Source of the DNA: JAHEZL01 sp964406465
Lineage (GTDB): Bacteria; Bacteroidota; Bacteroidia; Flavobacteriales_C; GCA-002722245
NCBI GenBank assembly: GCA_964406465.1
Contig: CAYORT010000017.1
Span: 6,127 to 70,126 of the forward strand
Length of the DNA: 64,000 nucleotides
Direction: 5' to 3'
Under the pieces are notes generated by a model that saw only the letters and a program-made list of their open reading frames with translations, was not told the DNA's origin and searched no databases. Numbering within the stretch: the first letter of the stretch is position 1; each line of letters opens with the position of its first letter. The position numbers and the translations under genes are program-made. Shown piece after piece: positions 1 through 8,166 of this stretch.

Positions 1-755
1 TGAGCTTCTTCTGTTAAATAGTAAAGAAGAGTTGCGTTACCCGCTAGTTCCATGATACCATGCTGTCCGTCTAGTTCGGCGTTAAGCGACATTTTAATCA
101 TTCTTAAAGCTAGCGGACTTCTTTTCATGATGGTTTTACACCATTCAACAGTAGTGTCTTCAAGTTGAGCTAAAGGCACAACTTTGTTTACCATGCCCAT
201 GTCTAAAGCTTCTTGAGCGGTGTATTGCTCACACAAAAACCAAATTTCGCGTGCTTTTTTCTGTCCAACGTGACGCGCTAAATACGATGAGCCAAAGCCA
301 CCGTCGAAGCTTCCTACTTTCGGACCGGTTTGTCCGAAACGCGCATTATCACTAGCAATCGTTAAGTCGCACACTACGTGTAAAACGTGTCCGCCACCAA
401 TCGCATATCCATTTACCATTGCAATTACAGGTTTAGGTAGCGAGCGAATTTTCTTGTGTAAATCTAAAACGTTCAATCTCGGAGTACCATCTTCGCTGAT
501 GTATCCACCAATTCCTTTTACATTTTGATCTCCACCCGAACAAAAAGCCTTGTCGCCTGCGCCAGTGAAAACCACCACGTTAATGTCGGTGCGCTCACGA
601 CAAATGTCTATTGCTTCAAGCATTTCGATGTTTGTTTCCGGACGGAAGGCGTTGTATACCTGCGGACGGTTAATTGTAATTTTTGCGATGCCCTCGAAGA
701 ATTCAAACTTAATGTCTTCGTATTCTTTTATGGTAGTCCAATTTCTTGTTGCCAT
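1..755 (-). CDS. menB: 1,4-dihydroxy-2-naphthoyl-CoA synthase (partial, C-terminus outside window)
   Basis: Crotonase-fold enzyme that closes the second ring of the naphthoquinone, turning o-succinylbenzoyl-CoA into 1,4-dihydroxy-2-naphthoyl-CoA in menaquinone synthesis; cytosolic. The gene reads leftward from ATG at 753-755 (MATRNWTTIKEY). About 251 codons lie in the window and roughly the last 20-30 are missing. Visible family motifs are GAGDKAFCSGGDQ (oxyanion-hole and CoA region), GYAIGGGHVLH, and GQTGPKVGSFDGG, which is typical of MenB rather than general enoyl-CoA hydratases. menD and menF lie upstream on the same strand, so the pathway context agrees. A 16-bp palindrome lies 24 bp before the start. 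Identification is firm; only the 3' end is unseen. Confidence 0.96.
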   Translation of the reverse strand, partial: MATRNWTTIKEYEDIKFEFFEGIAKITINRPQVYNAFRPETNIEMLEAIDICRERTDINVVVFTGAGDKAFCSGGDQNVKGIGGYISEDGTPRLNVLDLHKKIRSLPKPVIAMVNGYAIGGGHVLHVVCDLTIASDNARFGQTGPKVGSFDGGFGSSYLARHVGQKKAREIWFLCEQYTAQEALDMGMVNKVVPLAQLEDTTVEWCKTIMKRSPLALRMIKMSLNAELDGQHGIMELAGNATLLYYLTEEA

Positions 756-779
756 TTTAATTCTTTTTTATCTAAATAA

Positions 780-795
780 ATTTCAAATTTGAAAT
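780..795. promoter_or_regulatory. 16-bp perfect palindrome upstream of menB
   Basis: ATTTCAAATTTGAAAT is a perfect palindrome ending 24 bp before the menB ATG. It could be an operator or simply AT-rich chance. No clear TAnnTTTG box was seen beside it. Function is inferred from position only. Confidence 0.3.
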
Positions 796-842
796 AGTTG
801 ATATATGATTCCCAAAGCTACTAAAAAGCCCCTTAAAGTGCT

Positions 843-1865
843 TTAAAACTGCCAACCTATTTTAAATTGTAAATCCAGTGGAAACCCGGCCAACGAATAC
901 CACCATGTTTTTTTCTCTTCAATTTGTCCTTCCGAAATCCCTCTAACAAAGGGAGGTGTTAGGTAATGAGCACCCAAAATACTTTCCAGGTTTAAATGAT
1001 TTCCTATGAAAAATTTATATCCTACAGCCGCACCCGCTCCATATGAAAATCCAAAGGTGGGTACTTCAGCAAATTTTATGTTCAGCCCAGAGTACTGGTA
1101 ACCAATTGCAAATTTTGTTTGGAGAAAAATGCCAGCCATTTTATTTAAGTATTTAAAATAATATCTGCCAAATACATCAATTCTGCTTCCTGCGTATTCA
1201 TGGTGAAATAAAAATGTTGATAAATTGACTCCTAGAGAAAATTTAACGCCATAAGATTTTTCATATTGAAAACGGAATTTTGGTAGTAAAGGACCAAACA
1301 TCAATGAGACATTCCTTGTTTTTGCGTTAATTTCTTTATCGACCTTTTTGAGCTTTTCAATTTTATTGAAATCATATCCAAAAAGTAGTCCTCCCCATGG
1401 ATGAAATGCAAATTGGTATGTGTCAAAAATATACGGTGTAAATGCAATTGATAAGTAATATCTTTTTAAATAATATCTGTATCTAACTAATGCATGCGCG
1501 GTAAGATTATAATCATCATTAACATAACCAGCTACTCCATTTCCATTATAAGGTTTTATTCCTATACCTAAATCTATGGATTGCCTTTCTGTTATTTTAT
1601 AAATTAAATTGAGCCTGAGGGGGATTTGCGGTTCGTACGCTTTATCAACAAACCCCCAGGTGCCTTGAGGAGAAAATCCTACACTCCAATTTATACCCCA
1701 GTGATCAGAGAACTTTTCATTTCTTTGAAAATTAAACGAATAGAATCCACCCATCCCTCCAGCTTCTACAAATATTTCATTAGCTTGAAATGTACTATCC
1801 ACCTTAGCAAATGAACTAGCAGCTAGGCATATAGAAATAAAAGTGAGCTTGATTTTGGATACCAT
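843..1865 (-). CDS. putative outer-membrane beta-barrel protein
   Basis: About 340 residues starting at ATG 1863-1865 (MVSKIKLTFISI). A TTG four codons upstream would be the alternative start, but the ATG directly precedes a good signal peptide (hydrophobic stretch ending near SSFA). The mature part is rich in alternating aromatic and polar residues with Gly and Tyr (for example FVEAGGMGGFYSFNF and AVGYKFFIGNHLNLES) and ends in an aromatic residue (KIGWQF). All this fits an outer-membrane beta-barrel. No T9SS sorting domain is seen. It lies 15 bp downstream of menD on the same strand and is probably co-transcribed, although nothing suggests a role in menaquinone synthesis. I do not recognise the specific family. 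Confidence 0.75.
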   Translation of the reverse strand: MVSKIKLTFISICLAASSFAKVDSTFQANEIFVEAGGMGGFYSFNFQRNEKFSDHWGINWSVGFSPQGTWGFVDKAYEPQIPLRLNLIYKITERQSIDLGIGIKPYNGNGVAGYVNDDYNLTAHALVRYRYYLKRYYLSIAFTPYIFDTYQFAFHPWGGLLFGYDFNKIEKLKKVDKEINAKTRNVSLMFGPLLPKFRFQYEKSYGVKFSLGVNLSTFLFHHEYAGSRIDVFGRYYFKYLNKMAGIFLQTKFAIGYQYSGLNIKFAEVPTFGFSYGAGAAVGYKFFIGNHLNLESILGAHYLTPPFVRGISEGQIEEKKTWWYSLAGFPLDLQFKIGWQF

Positions 1866-1880
1866 CTTCCAATGCAATAA

Positions 1881-3572
1881 TTAATTCTTTTTTAAATAAT
1901 CAAAGTATTGCAATAGTATTTCTGAGTTTTTATCTCCTTGTGTTTTAATTTCCACCACACAACATTGCTTATAAGAAGAAGCATACACTTTATCTAAAGT
2001 TTTTTGCAGGCTTTTTTCTTCTTTGCAAAGGTAGTAATCTACGCCAAAGGCTTTGGCAATAAATTCGGCCGACCAGTTGTGCTTGGTTTCAAAGAATTGT
2101 TCTAGTTCATCGGTTTTCGACGGACCGTCGATGATTCTAAAGATATTTCCACCACCATTGTTGATGATGATGATGCGCAAATTTTGCGGTAAGTGTTGAT
2201 TCATCAAAGCGTTGCTGTCGTAGAAAAACGACAAATCGCCACTAATCACCGTGGTTAGTTTTTCCGATGCGTAAGCCGCTCCAGCAGCAGTGCTAATGGT
2301 TCCGTCGATACCGCTGGTTCCTCTGTTGCTATAGCCAAACAAGTTTCTTTTGGCCATGGTGTTGTACAAATTCGAGTAGCGAACAGGGGTACTGTTGGCT
2401 AATTGAACATCGGTTTTCGCTGGAATATTTTTTAATATAATATCGAAAGCTTTTAAATCGCAGAATGAAATCTTTTCTAAAAATTTTGTGAAAATATTAG
2501 TCAACTTTCTGTCTTTGCTAATCCACAAATCGCGATAATCACTTTTGGTGTTGCCCAACTTTTCAAAGTGAGGTAAAACTTGTTCGGGTGCTACCGGAAT
2601 AATCTTGCTCAAACATTTGAAAGTATCTACGTAATCATTAGAAGCGTTGATGTGCCAATGAATTTTCGGCTGATTCTTTCTAAAAAAAGTTTTCACTTTG
2701 GCAGAGACAATTGGTCCGCCAATAGTGATTAATAAATCAGGCACAAATTCTTTCGGACCTTCATCTTCAATGCTGATGATCAAGCGGTCGATACTACGGT
2801 TGAAATTCTCGCCAAATAAGTTAGAAGTAGTTTCTGTAAGCACCACCACTTTATCTTGTTTGGCTATTTTATTGAGAGAATCGTTGATCTTTTTGTTGGG
2901 TTTTAATAAACCAGTGATAATTAAAACCTTCTTCGCTTTTTTCCATTCTTTTTGCAATTCAGCAATTTTGTCGTTTGGCAAAGAAAGCTGAGTGCTAATG
3001 GTTTCAAAGGTATTTTGAGCGTTTGGTTTGTATTCTTTGCTTTGGTACAAAGGTTCGCGCAATGGAATATTGATGTGCACCGGACCAAATTCAGGAAACT
3101 TAGCCGTTTCAATAGCTTCAGAAACAATGCGCGACGCATACCAAAAATCATCGGCATGCGAAGGCTCTTGAGGCAATTGAAAACTCTTTTTGATGTAATT
3201 GCTGTAAATATTTTGTTGGCGAATGGTTTGTCCGTCAACCTGATCAATCCATTCCATCGGTCTATCGGCAGTAAAAACCACCAAAGGAATCTTCTGATAA
3301 TAAGCCTCAGCAATGGCTGGAGCGTAATTCAAAGCCGCAGTGCCGCTTGTACAAGCAATACCCACAGGTTCGCCCAACTGCTGAGCCATTCCTAAAGCGA
3401 AAAAAGCCGCAGCGCGCTCATCTATAATCGAAATACAGTTGATCTTTTTGTGCTTGTTAAATGCTATGGTTAACGGTGCATTGCGCGACCCAGGAGAGAT
3501 AACAATATTCTTCAATCCCTTTGCATAGCAGATATCAACCAAATTTTTTATGTGTTCCTTTGAAGTGGACAA
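1881..3572 (-). CDS. menD: 2-succinyl-5-enolpyruvyl-6-hydroxy-3-cyclohexene-1-carboxylate synthase (SEPHCHC synthase)
   Basis: Thiamine-diphosphate enzyme that joins 2-oxoglutarate (after decarboxylation) to isochorismate, the first committed step of menaquinone synthesis. It has 563 residues, the usual size. The N-terminal Pyr domain has VISPGSRNAPL (about residues 24-34) and CTSGTAALNYAPA. The C-terminal PP domain has the cofactor motif GDLSFFYDSNAL...INNGGGNIF. The start is TTG at 3570-3572: an in-frame stop lies three codons upstream, no ATG is near, and the next residues match the family N-terminus. It is separated from menF by a three-gene cassette on the same strand. The rare start could lower translation. 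Confidence 0.95.
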   Translation of the reverse strand: MSTSKEHIKNLVDICYAKGLKNIVISPGSRNAPLTIAFNKHKKINCISIIDERAAAFFALGMAQQLGEPVGIACTSGTAALNYAPAIAEAYYQKIPLVVFTADRPMEWIDQVDGQTIRQQNIYSNYIKKSFQLPQEPSHADDFWYASRIVSEAIETAKFPEFGPVHINIPLREPLYQSKEYKPNAQNTFETISTQLSLPNDKIAELQKEWKKAKKVLIITGLLKPNKKINDSLNKIAKQDKVVVLTETTSNLFGENFNRSIDRLIISIEDEGPKEFVPDLLITIGGPIVSAKVKTFFRKNQPKIHWHINASNDYVDTFKCLSKIIPVAPEQVLPHFEKLGNTKSDYRDLWISKDRKLTNIFTKFLEKISFCDLKAFDIILKNIPAKTDVQLANSTPVRYSNLYNTMAKRNLFGYSNRGTSGIDGTISTAAGAAYASEKLTTVISGDLSFFYDSNALMNQHLPQNLRIIIINNGGGNIFRIIDGPSKTDELEQFFETKHNWSAEFIAKAFGVDYYLCKEEKSLQKTLDKVYASSYKQCCVVEIKTQGDKNSEILLQYFDYLKKN

Positions 3573-3670
3573 TGCTCTTTAATTTGGCGTAAATATAAAT
3601 AAAGTAGGGGAGGTATGGTAGTGTTGGATTGTATTTTACTCTAACATGAATTTGATACAGAGATTTGAGA

Positions 3671-3955
3671 TTAGTGGAAGTTTGAAGTTTTGTTAATTTC
3701 AATGGTTTTTCCAATTAAATCTAGATTTTTTATTTTGTCAATTTTTAAATCGTCAAACACAGGAATTAACAATCCTATGAACGCTATTCCTTCTCTTACA
3801 TTGTCGATCATTTCTACTCCGATAATTTCGTGGAATTCATTGCCTAATTTCAATTTGTCACCAATCGAAATTATCCCATCTATAATATCACCACAAATTA
3901 CATATCCACGATTTGTGATTTTGAAAGTGTCTATAATTTTAAATTGAGGTTTCAA
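3671..3955 (-). CDS. small EF-Tu domain-2-like beta-barrel protein
   Basis: A 94-residue protein with no signal peptide. Its sequence follows the order of translation-factor domain 2: DTFKITNRGYVICGDI (compare the EF-Tu stretch FSISGRGTVVTGRV), then DGIISIGDKLKL, IIGVEMIDN, REGIAFIGLLI and IGKTIEI. So it looks like the second, beta-barrel domain of EF-Tu/IF2 without the GTPase domain. Stand-alone versions have no settled function that I know of. It starts 14 bp after the 53-aa gene and follows the zeta-like gene, so the three probably form one transcript. The domain resemblance is seen by eye; any link to translation or to the zeta-like protein is inference. Confidence 0.65.
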   Translation of the reverse strand: MKPQFKIIDTFKITNRGYVICGDIIDGIISIGDKLKLGNEFHEIIGVEMIDNVREGIAFIGLLIPVFDDLKIDKIKNLDLIGKTIEINKTSNFH

Positions 3956-3969
3956 CTTGAAAATAAGTT

Positions 3970-4131
3970 TTATTTCTCTGTTTTAGGATCAATCACCACA
4001 ATCTTTCCATCTCTAGAAACAACCAATTTCCCTCCGTTTTTTTTCTTGCTTTCTACAAGTTTTTCGTAGGTTTTATCGAGACCTTTAAGAATGTTTTCAC
4101 GAAGCTGTGTTATTTTTTTACTTTCTTTCAT
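3970..4131 (-). CDS. 53-aa charged protein coupled to the zeta-like ATPase
   Basis: A short gene from ATG at 4129-4131 to TAA at 3970-3972. Its product begins MKESKKITQLREN and ends VVIDPKTEK, is rich in Lys and Glu, is probably helical in the first 30 residues, and has a short beta-like tail (KLVVSRDGKIVVI). The first 14 bases overlap the 3' end of the zeta-like gene in another frame, which points to translational coupling. Small partners encoded beside zeta-type kinases are often antitoxins, although epsilon antitoxins normally come first and are longer. I do not recognise the family. Reality of the gene is supported by overlap, spacing and coherent codon use. Confidence 0.6.
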   Translation of the reverse strand: MKESKKITQLRENILKGLDKTYEKLVESKKKNGGKLVVSRDGKIVVIDPKTEK

Positions 4132-4699
4132 AGTTGGTTTTAATTTTATTCCACTTCGTTTCGTCTTCTACAGTAATTTTTTTGGAGCCATTATTTCCTT
4201 CAGCTATTCTAGAATAGGGATTGTTTGAGTTGTCAATCATTATCCAATAGTTGCATTTTGGAATGAACAAGTTAAACAAATTTTGCAATCCCTTTTCATA
4301 ACGTCTTTCTATTACCTCTTTTGGGATGTTATGTCCGCCTTCTTTAACTCTAATGGAAACCCTCTGTTTGGCAAGTTTAACGTCATTGAGCCAAAAGAAA
4401 AGCAATGATACAAAATAGCCATTTTCTTTAGCTTTGTCAATTAATTTAACGTAACTTTTTGTAGATAAGGTGGTTTCAAAAGCGAAATCTTCTTTTTCAG
4501 TGATGAGTTGATTAATTCTTTGTAACATTACTTTTCCTGCTTGTATAGCAACATTTTCAGGATTGAAGGGAGAAATACCTTTGGCAATTTCATCTGCGTT
4601 TACATACTCCTTACAATTTAGCATTTCAGGTAAAACAGTATATGAAGCAGTAGTTTTTCCTGCGCCATTAGGACCAGCTATGATATACAAGTTCGGCAT
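4118..4699 (-). CDS. zeta-toxin-family P-loop ATPase/kinase
   Basis: A 193-residue cytosolic P-loop protein. Walker A is GPNGAGKT (residues 9-16), followed by NADEIAKGISPFNPE, a zeta-toxin family signature, then ETTLSTKSY and the arginine-containing lid KQRVSIRVKEGGHNIP. True zeta toxins phosphorylate UDP-N-acetylglucosamine and poison cell-wall synthesis; many chromosomal relatives of this size have no proven toxicity. It starts 34 bp after the menF stop, overlaps a 53-aa gene by 14 bp and is followed by an EF-Tu domain-2-like gene, giving a compact three-gene cassette inside the men cluster. Family assignment is good; toxin function is unproven. Confidence 0.8.
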   Translation of the reverse strand: MPNLYIIAGPNGAGKTTASYTVLPEMLNCKEYVNADEIAKGISPFNPENVAIQAGKVMLQRINQLITEKEDFAFETTLSTKSYVKLIDKAKENGYFVSLLFFWLNDVKLAKQRVSIRVKEGGHNIPKEVIERRYEKGLQNLFNLFIPKCNYWIMIDNSNNPYSRIAEGNNGSKKITVEDETKWNKIKTNYERK

Positions 4700-4733
4700 G
4701 AATCAAAGGTAAGTAATTTGAAGGAATGATTTA

Positions 4734-5798
4734 TTACCCCAACACCCTCGCCAGCGTCCCCGCCTTTTTCTCCGTCTCATCCCATTCCTTCTCCACCACA
4801 GAAGATTTCGTAATTCCTCCCCCCACAAAAAGCGCGATGCCTTTGTTGAAGATTTTTCCGCAGCGTAGGTTTACAAAGAAGTGACTATTTTTGTTGGCGG
4901 ATATTGGTCCGGCAAAACCGCTATAATATTCTCTATCGTGTTTTTCTGTTGAAGTAATCATTTCCAAGGCTTTCGCTTTTGGGAATCCGCCAACGGCCGG
5001 AGTAGGATGAAGTCGGTTAATGAGTTCGGGTAAGTTGGTGTTACTGTTGAAAGTGCCTCTGATGTTGGCTCTTATGTGGTAAAGATTTCCTGCTTTAATG
5101 GTTTCTGGTGCATCGGCCTCAAGGCTGTCTAAATCGTGCAAATTTTGGGTCAAAAAATGCGTCACCACCATTTGTTCTTCCATCTCTTTGTTGCTCCAGT
5201 TTTCGCCTTCGCTAATGGTGCCGGCAAGGGCGGTGGTTTCTAAAATATTATCGTGGAGGGCGACAAATTTTTCCGGACTAGCACCCAGCCACAATCCCGC
5301 CGAGGGTGAGTAGTATAAATAAACGTAAGCCTCTTTATATTTCTCTAAAAGCTGAGTGAAAATTAAGTGCAAGTTGAAACGCTCTTTCTCCACCAATTTG
5401 ATGCGCGATAAAATCGCTTTCTTCATTCTTTTGTGCGCAAATTCCTCTTGAAATAAATCGAATTGACCTTTATATTCTTCCATAGAACTAACGTGAAGGT
5501 TGTTCAATGGCGTAATCTCTTGCGGCTGAATAGCAGAGGATGCAAGTGCCGGCATGTGTAGCTCTTGTGCTTCACCTTCAATTAGTTCGATGTTATGTTT
5601 TGCAGCATCGAAAGGATGAAAGATAAATCCGCTAGTATCTAAAGAAAAATGAGGGAGATTTTTTACTGCATCAGCCTCTAAATAAAAAAGTTTTTCATCA
5701 CCCGATAATCTATATAAAACAAAGGGTTTGTGCGCTTTTACGCGTTCTAAAACGTGATTATTTAAATCGTCAATTTGCATTTCATTGCAAACGTACAT
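4734..5798 (-). CDS. menF: isochorismate synthase (chorismate-binding enzyme)
   Basis: Converts chorismate to isochorismate, the entry step to menaquinone. At 354 residues it is shorter than many MenF/EntC proteins, and the N-terminal part is reduced. The chorismate-binding C-terminal half is clear: LAGTISEGENW, HPTPAVGGFPK, EKHDREYYSGFAGP, FFVNLRCGKI and the closing GGGITKSSVVEKEWDETEKK. Start ATG 5796-5798; an internal ATG six codons in (MQIDD) is possible. Together with menD and menB on the same strand this supports menaquinone rather than siderophore or tryptophan use. It is divergent from a response regulator only 26 bp away, so promoters for both must lie inside the opposing gene ends or overlap. 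Confidence 0.9.
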   Translation of the reverse strand: MYVCNEMQIDDLNNHVLERVKAHKPFVLYRLSGDEKLFYLEADAVKNLPHFSLDTSGFIFHPFDAAKHNIELIEGEAQELHMPALASSAIQPQEITPLNNLHVSSMEEYKGQFDLFQEEFAHKRMKKAILSRIKLVEKERFNLHLIFTQLLEKYKEAYVYLYYSPSAGLWLGASPEKFVALHDNILETTALAGTISEGENWSNKEMEEQMVVTHFLTQNLHDLDSLEADAPETIKAGNLYHIRANIRGTFNSNTNLPELINRLHPTPAVGGFPKAKALEMITSTEKHDREYYSGFAGPISANKNSHFFVNLRCGKIFNKGIALFVGGGITKSSVVEKEWDETEKKAGTLARVLG

Positions 5799-5824
5799 TT
5801 TTCTTTGCTTATTTTAGCAATGAA

Positions 5825-6520
5825 ATGGAAGCAGAAACACGCATATTATTGGTTGACGACGAAGAGAATTTAGTAGACCTAATTCAGCTAAACCTTGAAT
5901 TAGAAGGCTATAAGGTGAAGGTGGCGCGCGATGGTAAAGAAGCGTTAAAATTGTATAAAGAACAGCGCTTCAATCTGGTGATTTTAGATATTATGTTGCC
6001 TTATGTTGATGGTCTGCAGGTGTGCGAAACCATTCGATTAACAGATAAACAAATTCCTATTTTAATGCTGTCGGCGAAGCATAGCGGACAAGATCGCGTG
6101 GCGGGATTGAAAGCAGGCGCCGACGATTATTTGGTGAAGCCTTTCAACCTAGAAGAACTTTTATTGCGTGTTCAAATTTTGGTGAAGCGTTCTGCTCCAG
6201 CAGGAAATATAGGTTTAACAGAATATTCCTTTGGAGAGAATTACGCCAATTTCGATACCTATGAATTTAGAGGTGTGAACAATCAAGAAGGCGTTTTATC
6301 GGCACGTGAAATGAAATTATTGAAGTTGTTGATTGAGAAAAAAGGCGAAGTGGTATCGCGCGATTTGATATTGGAAATGATATGGGGAGTTGATGTTTAT
6401 CCATCCACCAGAACAATAGACAACTACCTGTTGAATTTTAGGAAATACTTCGAGAAAGATCCCAAAAATCCGCTTTACTTTCATTCTGTGAGAGGCGTGG
6501 GGTATAAGTTTAGCGAGTAA
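5825..6520 (+). CDS. OmpR/PhoB-family response regulator
   Basis: A DNA-binding two-component regulator of 231 residues. The receiver domain (about 1-120) has the acidic pair D11/D12, phospho-acceptor D55 (LVILDIML), S83 and K105 (DYLVKPF). The C-terminal winged helix (about 135-231) has the recognition region STRTIDNYLLNFRKYF and the closing wing HSVRGVGYKF. No histidine kinase lies next to it, so its partner is elsewhere. It is divergent from menF with a 26-bp gap and convergent with the next gene, with a palindromic repeat between them. Target genes cannot be read from the sequence. Confidence 0.93.
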   Translation: MEAETRILLVDDEENLVDLIQLNLELEGYKVKVARDGKEALKLYKEQRFNLVILDIMLPYVDGLQVCETIRLTDKQIPILMLSAKHSGQDRVAGLKAGADDYLVKPFNLEELLLRVQILVKRSAPAGNIGLTEYSFGENYANFDTYEFRGVNNQEGVLSAREMKLLKLLIEKKGEVVSRDLILEMIWGVDVYPSTRTIDNYLLNFRKYFEKDPKNPLYFHSVRGVGYKFSE

Positions 6521-6524
6521 GGGG

Positions 6525-6627
6525 CTTTGTAGAGCCAGATAGAATCTGGCTTAAAAAGATGAATTCCATTTCCTTTTTTCGGATTTTTTTTTCAGTTTGA
6601 AGCCAGATTCTATCTGGCTCTACGAAG
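6525..6627. repeat. nested palindromic repeat between convergent genes
   Basis: Two 24-nt arms (6529-6552 and 6600-6623) are perfect inverted copies of each other around a 47-nt spacer; with one mismatch the pairing extends to about 6525-6627. Each arm is itself a small hairpin (AGCCAGAT-AGA-ATCTGGCT). The layout resembles dispersed REP- or MITE-like palindromes. It may also end transcription from both sides, since it fills the gap between two convergent genes. Confidence 0.8.
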
Positions 6628-6631
6628 ACTG

Positions 6632-8083
6632 TTATTGTCTGATAGCAATAGAATAGGGGTCGGTAGACAATTCTCTTTTACTCCCATCAATCAATTTAAG
6701 TGTTTTCATATCGATGAATTGGTAGTAGCCATTTCGTCCGCCGCAATAAGAAGAGTGGTGTGGAGTTGGACCAGTATTCGATATGTTTCTATTGATGATA
6801 TACAGTAAATCTTGTTTGTCGTAAGCCTGAAGTCCGTGAGGCTGATAGCCACTTTTGATGGTCGCCACTTTGGTGTTGGTATTGTAATCAATGGCGGTAA
6901 TAGAACCTTTGATACCTTCGGCGGCATAGGTATCGTCTTCCATACAGCTCACAAAAAGTAAATGGTATTTATTGGAGAAAGAAAATTCAACTGGATATTT
7001 GCCAGTATTGATAACGGCAATGAGTGTATCTTTTGAAGCGTCCATCACACGAACTTCATTGCTGGTTTGACACGACAAAAAGTATTTTGTTTGATCGGGA
7101 GAGAAAGCAACTTCGTGAATATCTAAAGATGAATTTTTATTGAGAGGAGCACTCTTTTCGGCTACGATGGTATGAAAATCAACATTGTCTAAATCTTCAA
7201 TGTTGGCGCGGTAAATGTAGTTTCCTTTGTTGGCCGTTACATACATTACAGTATCGTTTAAAAGTGCAATACCATGGGGCCATTCGAGAGTGGTAGATCC
7301 AATTAATTTCTTCAAAGTTTTATTTTGCAAATCGATGCAGGCCACTTGTCCGCTCGAATTCCAATCTACAGTGTAAACCATTTTAGAATCAGATGAAAAA
7401 GCTATGGTATTCCACGAGCCGGCAGGCAGAGGAATGGTGGCCACCAATTCGTCGTTGAACGTAGAAAATATTTGGAATACATCACCCGCAGCGAAGCAAA
7501 CACACCAGTAATTACCATCGGGAGAAATTTTTACGGTATGAGGTACTTCGGGATTGGGTGTATTGCCCACGGGAATGTAGCGCATGATGAGGTTTGATTC
7601 TACATCAAGTACCGCCACAATATCGCAGCCCTGATTGGTGATATAGCCTTTTTTTCGTGTAGGGTTATCGCTAAACTTCACAAAACCCTTGTTGTTTGGG
7701 GCACCTTGATCAATCCAATCGATTAACATTTTAACGTCACTTTCGCTTAAAGGAGCTTTGTGCAAAGGCATGGTTGGTTTTATGGAAACACCTAATGAAG
7801 CGTAGGTATTGGTAAAGAGTCGGGTACTGCTTAGCGCAGAAAAATAAGGAATTGTAACAGCGCCATTGTTTCCTCCTTGCATCATCTCATCCCAAGTAGA
7901 TAGTGATAATCCGCTTGCGGCATCTTTGCTTTGTGCGGTATGACAGCCTTGCGTGGCGCATGACGTAAGAATGAGTTTAGCAATTTGTGGTGGATAACCA
8001 GAGGCTTTGGTGTCGACAGCAGCTTCATCTCTTTTGCAAGAGAAGAGCACAGAAATGATTAGTAAAGCTAATGTTGCGCGCAT
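6632..8083 (-). CDS. cytochrome c / YVTN beta-propeller lipoprotein
   Basis: A 483-residue lipoprotein with a signal peptide ending LFSC (lipidated C16), so membrane-anchored in the envelope. Residues about 28-125 resemble a small cytochrome c domain: C42-ATQG-C47-H48 (a C-x4-C-H haem site instead of C-x2-C-H), then TMPLHKAPLS, which could give the axial Met, and MLIDWIDQGAP. Residues about 140-480 form a propeller of YVTN/PD40-type repeats (PVGNTPNPEVPHTVKISPDG, VINTGKYPVEFSF, IKSGYQPHGLQ). Such haem plus propeller proteins may transfer electrons or bind ligands; the substrate is unknown. It lies alone between convergent and same-strand neighbours. Confidence 0.8.
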   Translation of the reverse strand: MRATLALLIISVLFSCKRDEAAVDTKASGYPPQIAKLILTSCATQGCHTAQSKDAASGLSLSTWDEMMQGGNNGAVTIPYFSALSSTRLFTNTYASLGVSIKPTMPLHKAPLSESDVKMLIDWIDQGAPNNKGFVKFSDNPTRKKGYITNQGCDIVAVLDVESNLIMRYIPVGNTPNPEVPHTVKISPDGNYWCVCFAAGDVFQIFSTFNDELVATIPLPAGSWNTIAFSSDSKMVYTVDWNSSGQVACIDLQNKTLKKLIGSTTLEWPHGIALLNDTVMYVTANKGNYIYRANIEDLDNVDFHTIVAEKSAPLNKNSSLDIHEVAFSPDQTKYFLSCQTSNEVRVMDASKDTLIAVINTGKYPVEFSFSNKYHLLFVSCMEDDTYAAEGIKGSITAIDYNTNTKVATIKSGYQPHGLQAYDKQDLLYIINRNISNTGPTPHHSSYCGGRNGYYQFIDMKTLKLIDGSKRELSTDPYSIAIRQ

Positions 8084-8166
8084 TTACTAAAGATAAAAGG
8101 CTTTCATGAAAAATGAAAAAATAGTTTTTAAGAGAAATTACATTTCATCGAGATGTACTTTTAGAA

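Noticed and set aside
525..792. Plus-strand ORFs at the left end
   Set aside because: They are antisense shadows of menB, whose product and motifs are clear.
5799..5824. Shared divergent promoter between menF and the response regulator
   Set aside because: Only 26 bp separate the starts and no TAnnTTTG box is present, so promoters cannot be placed there.
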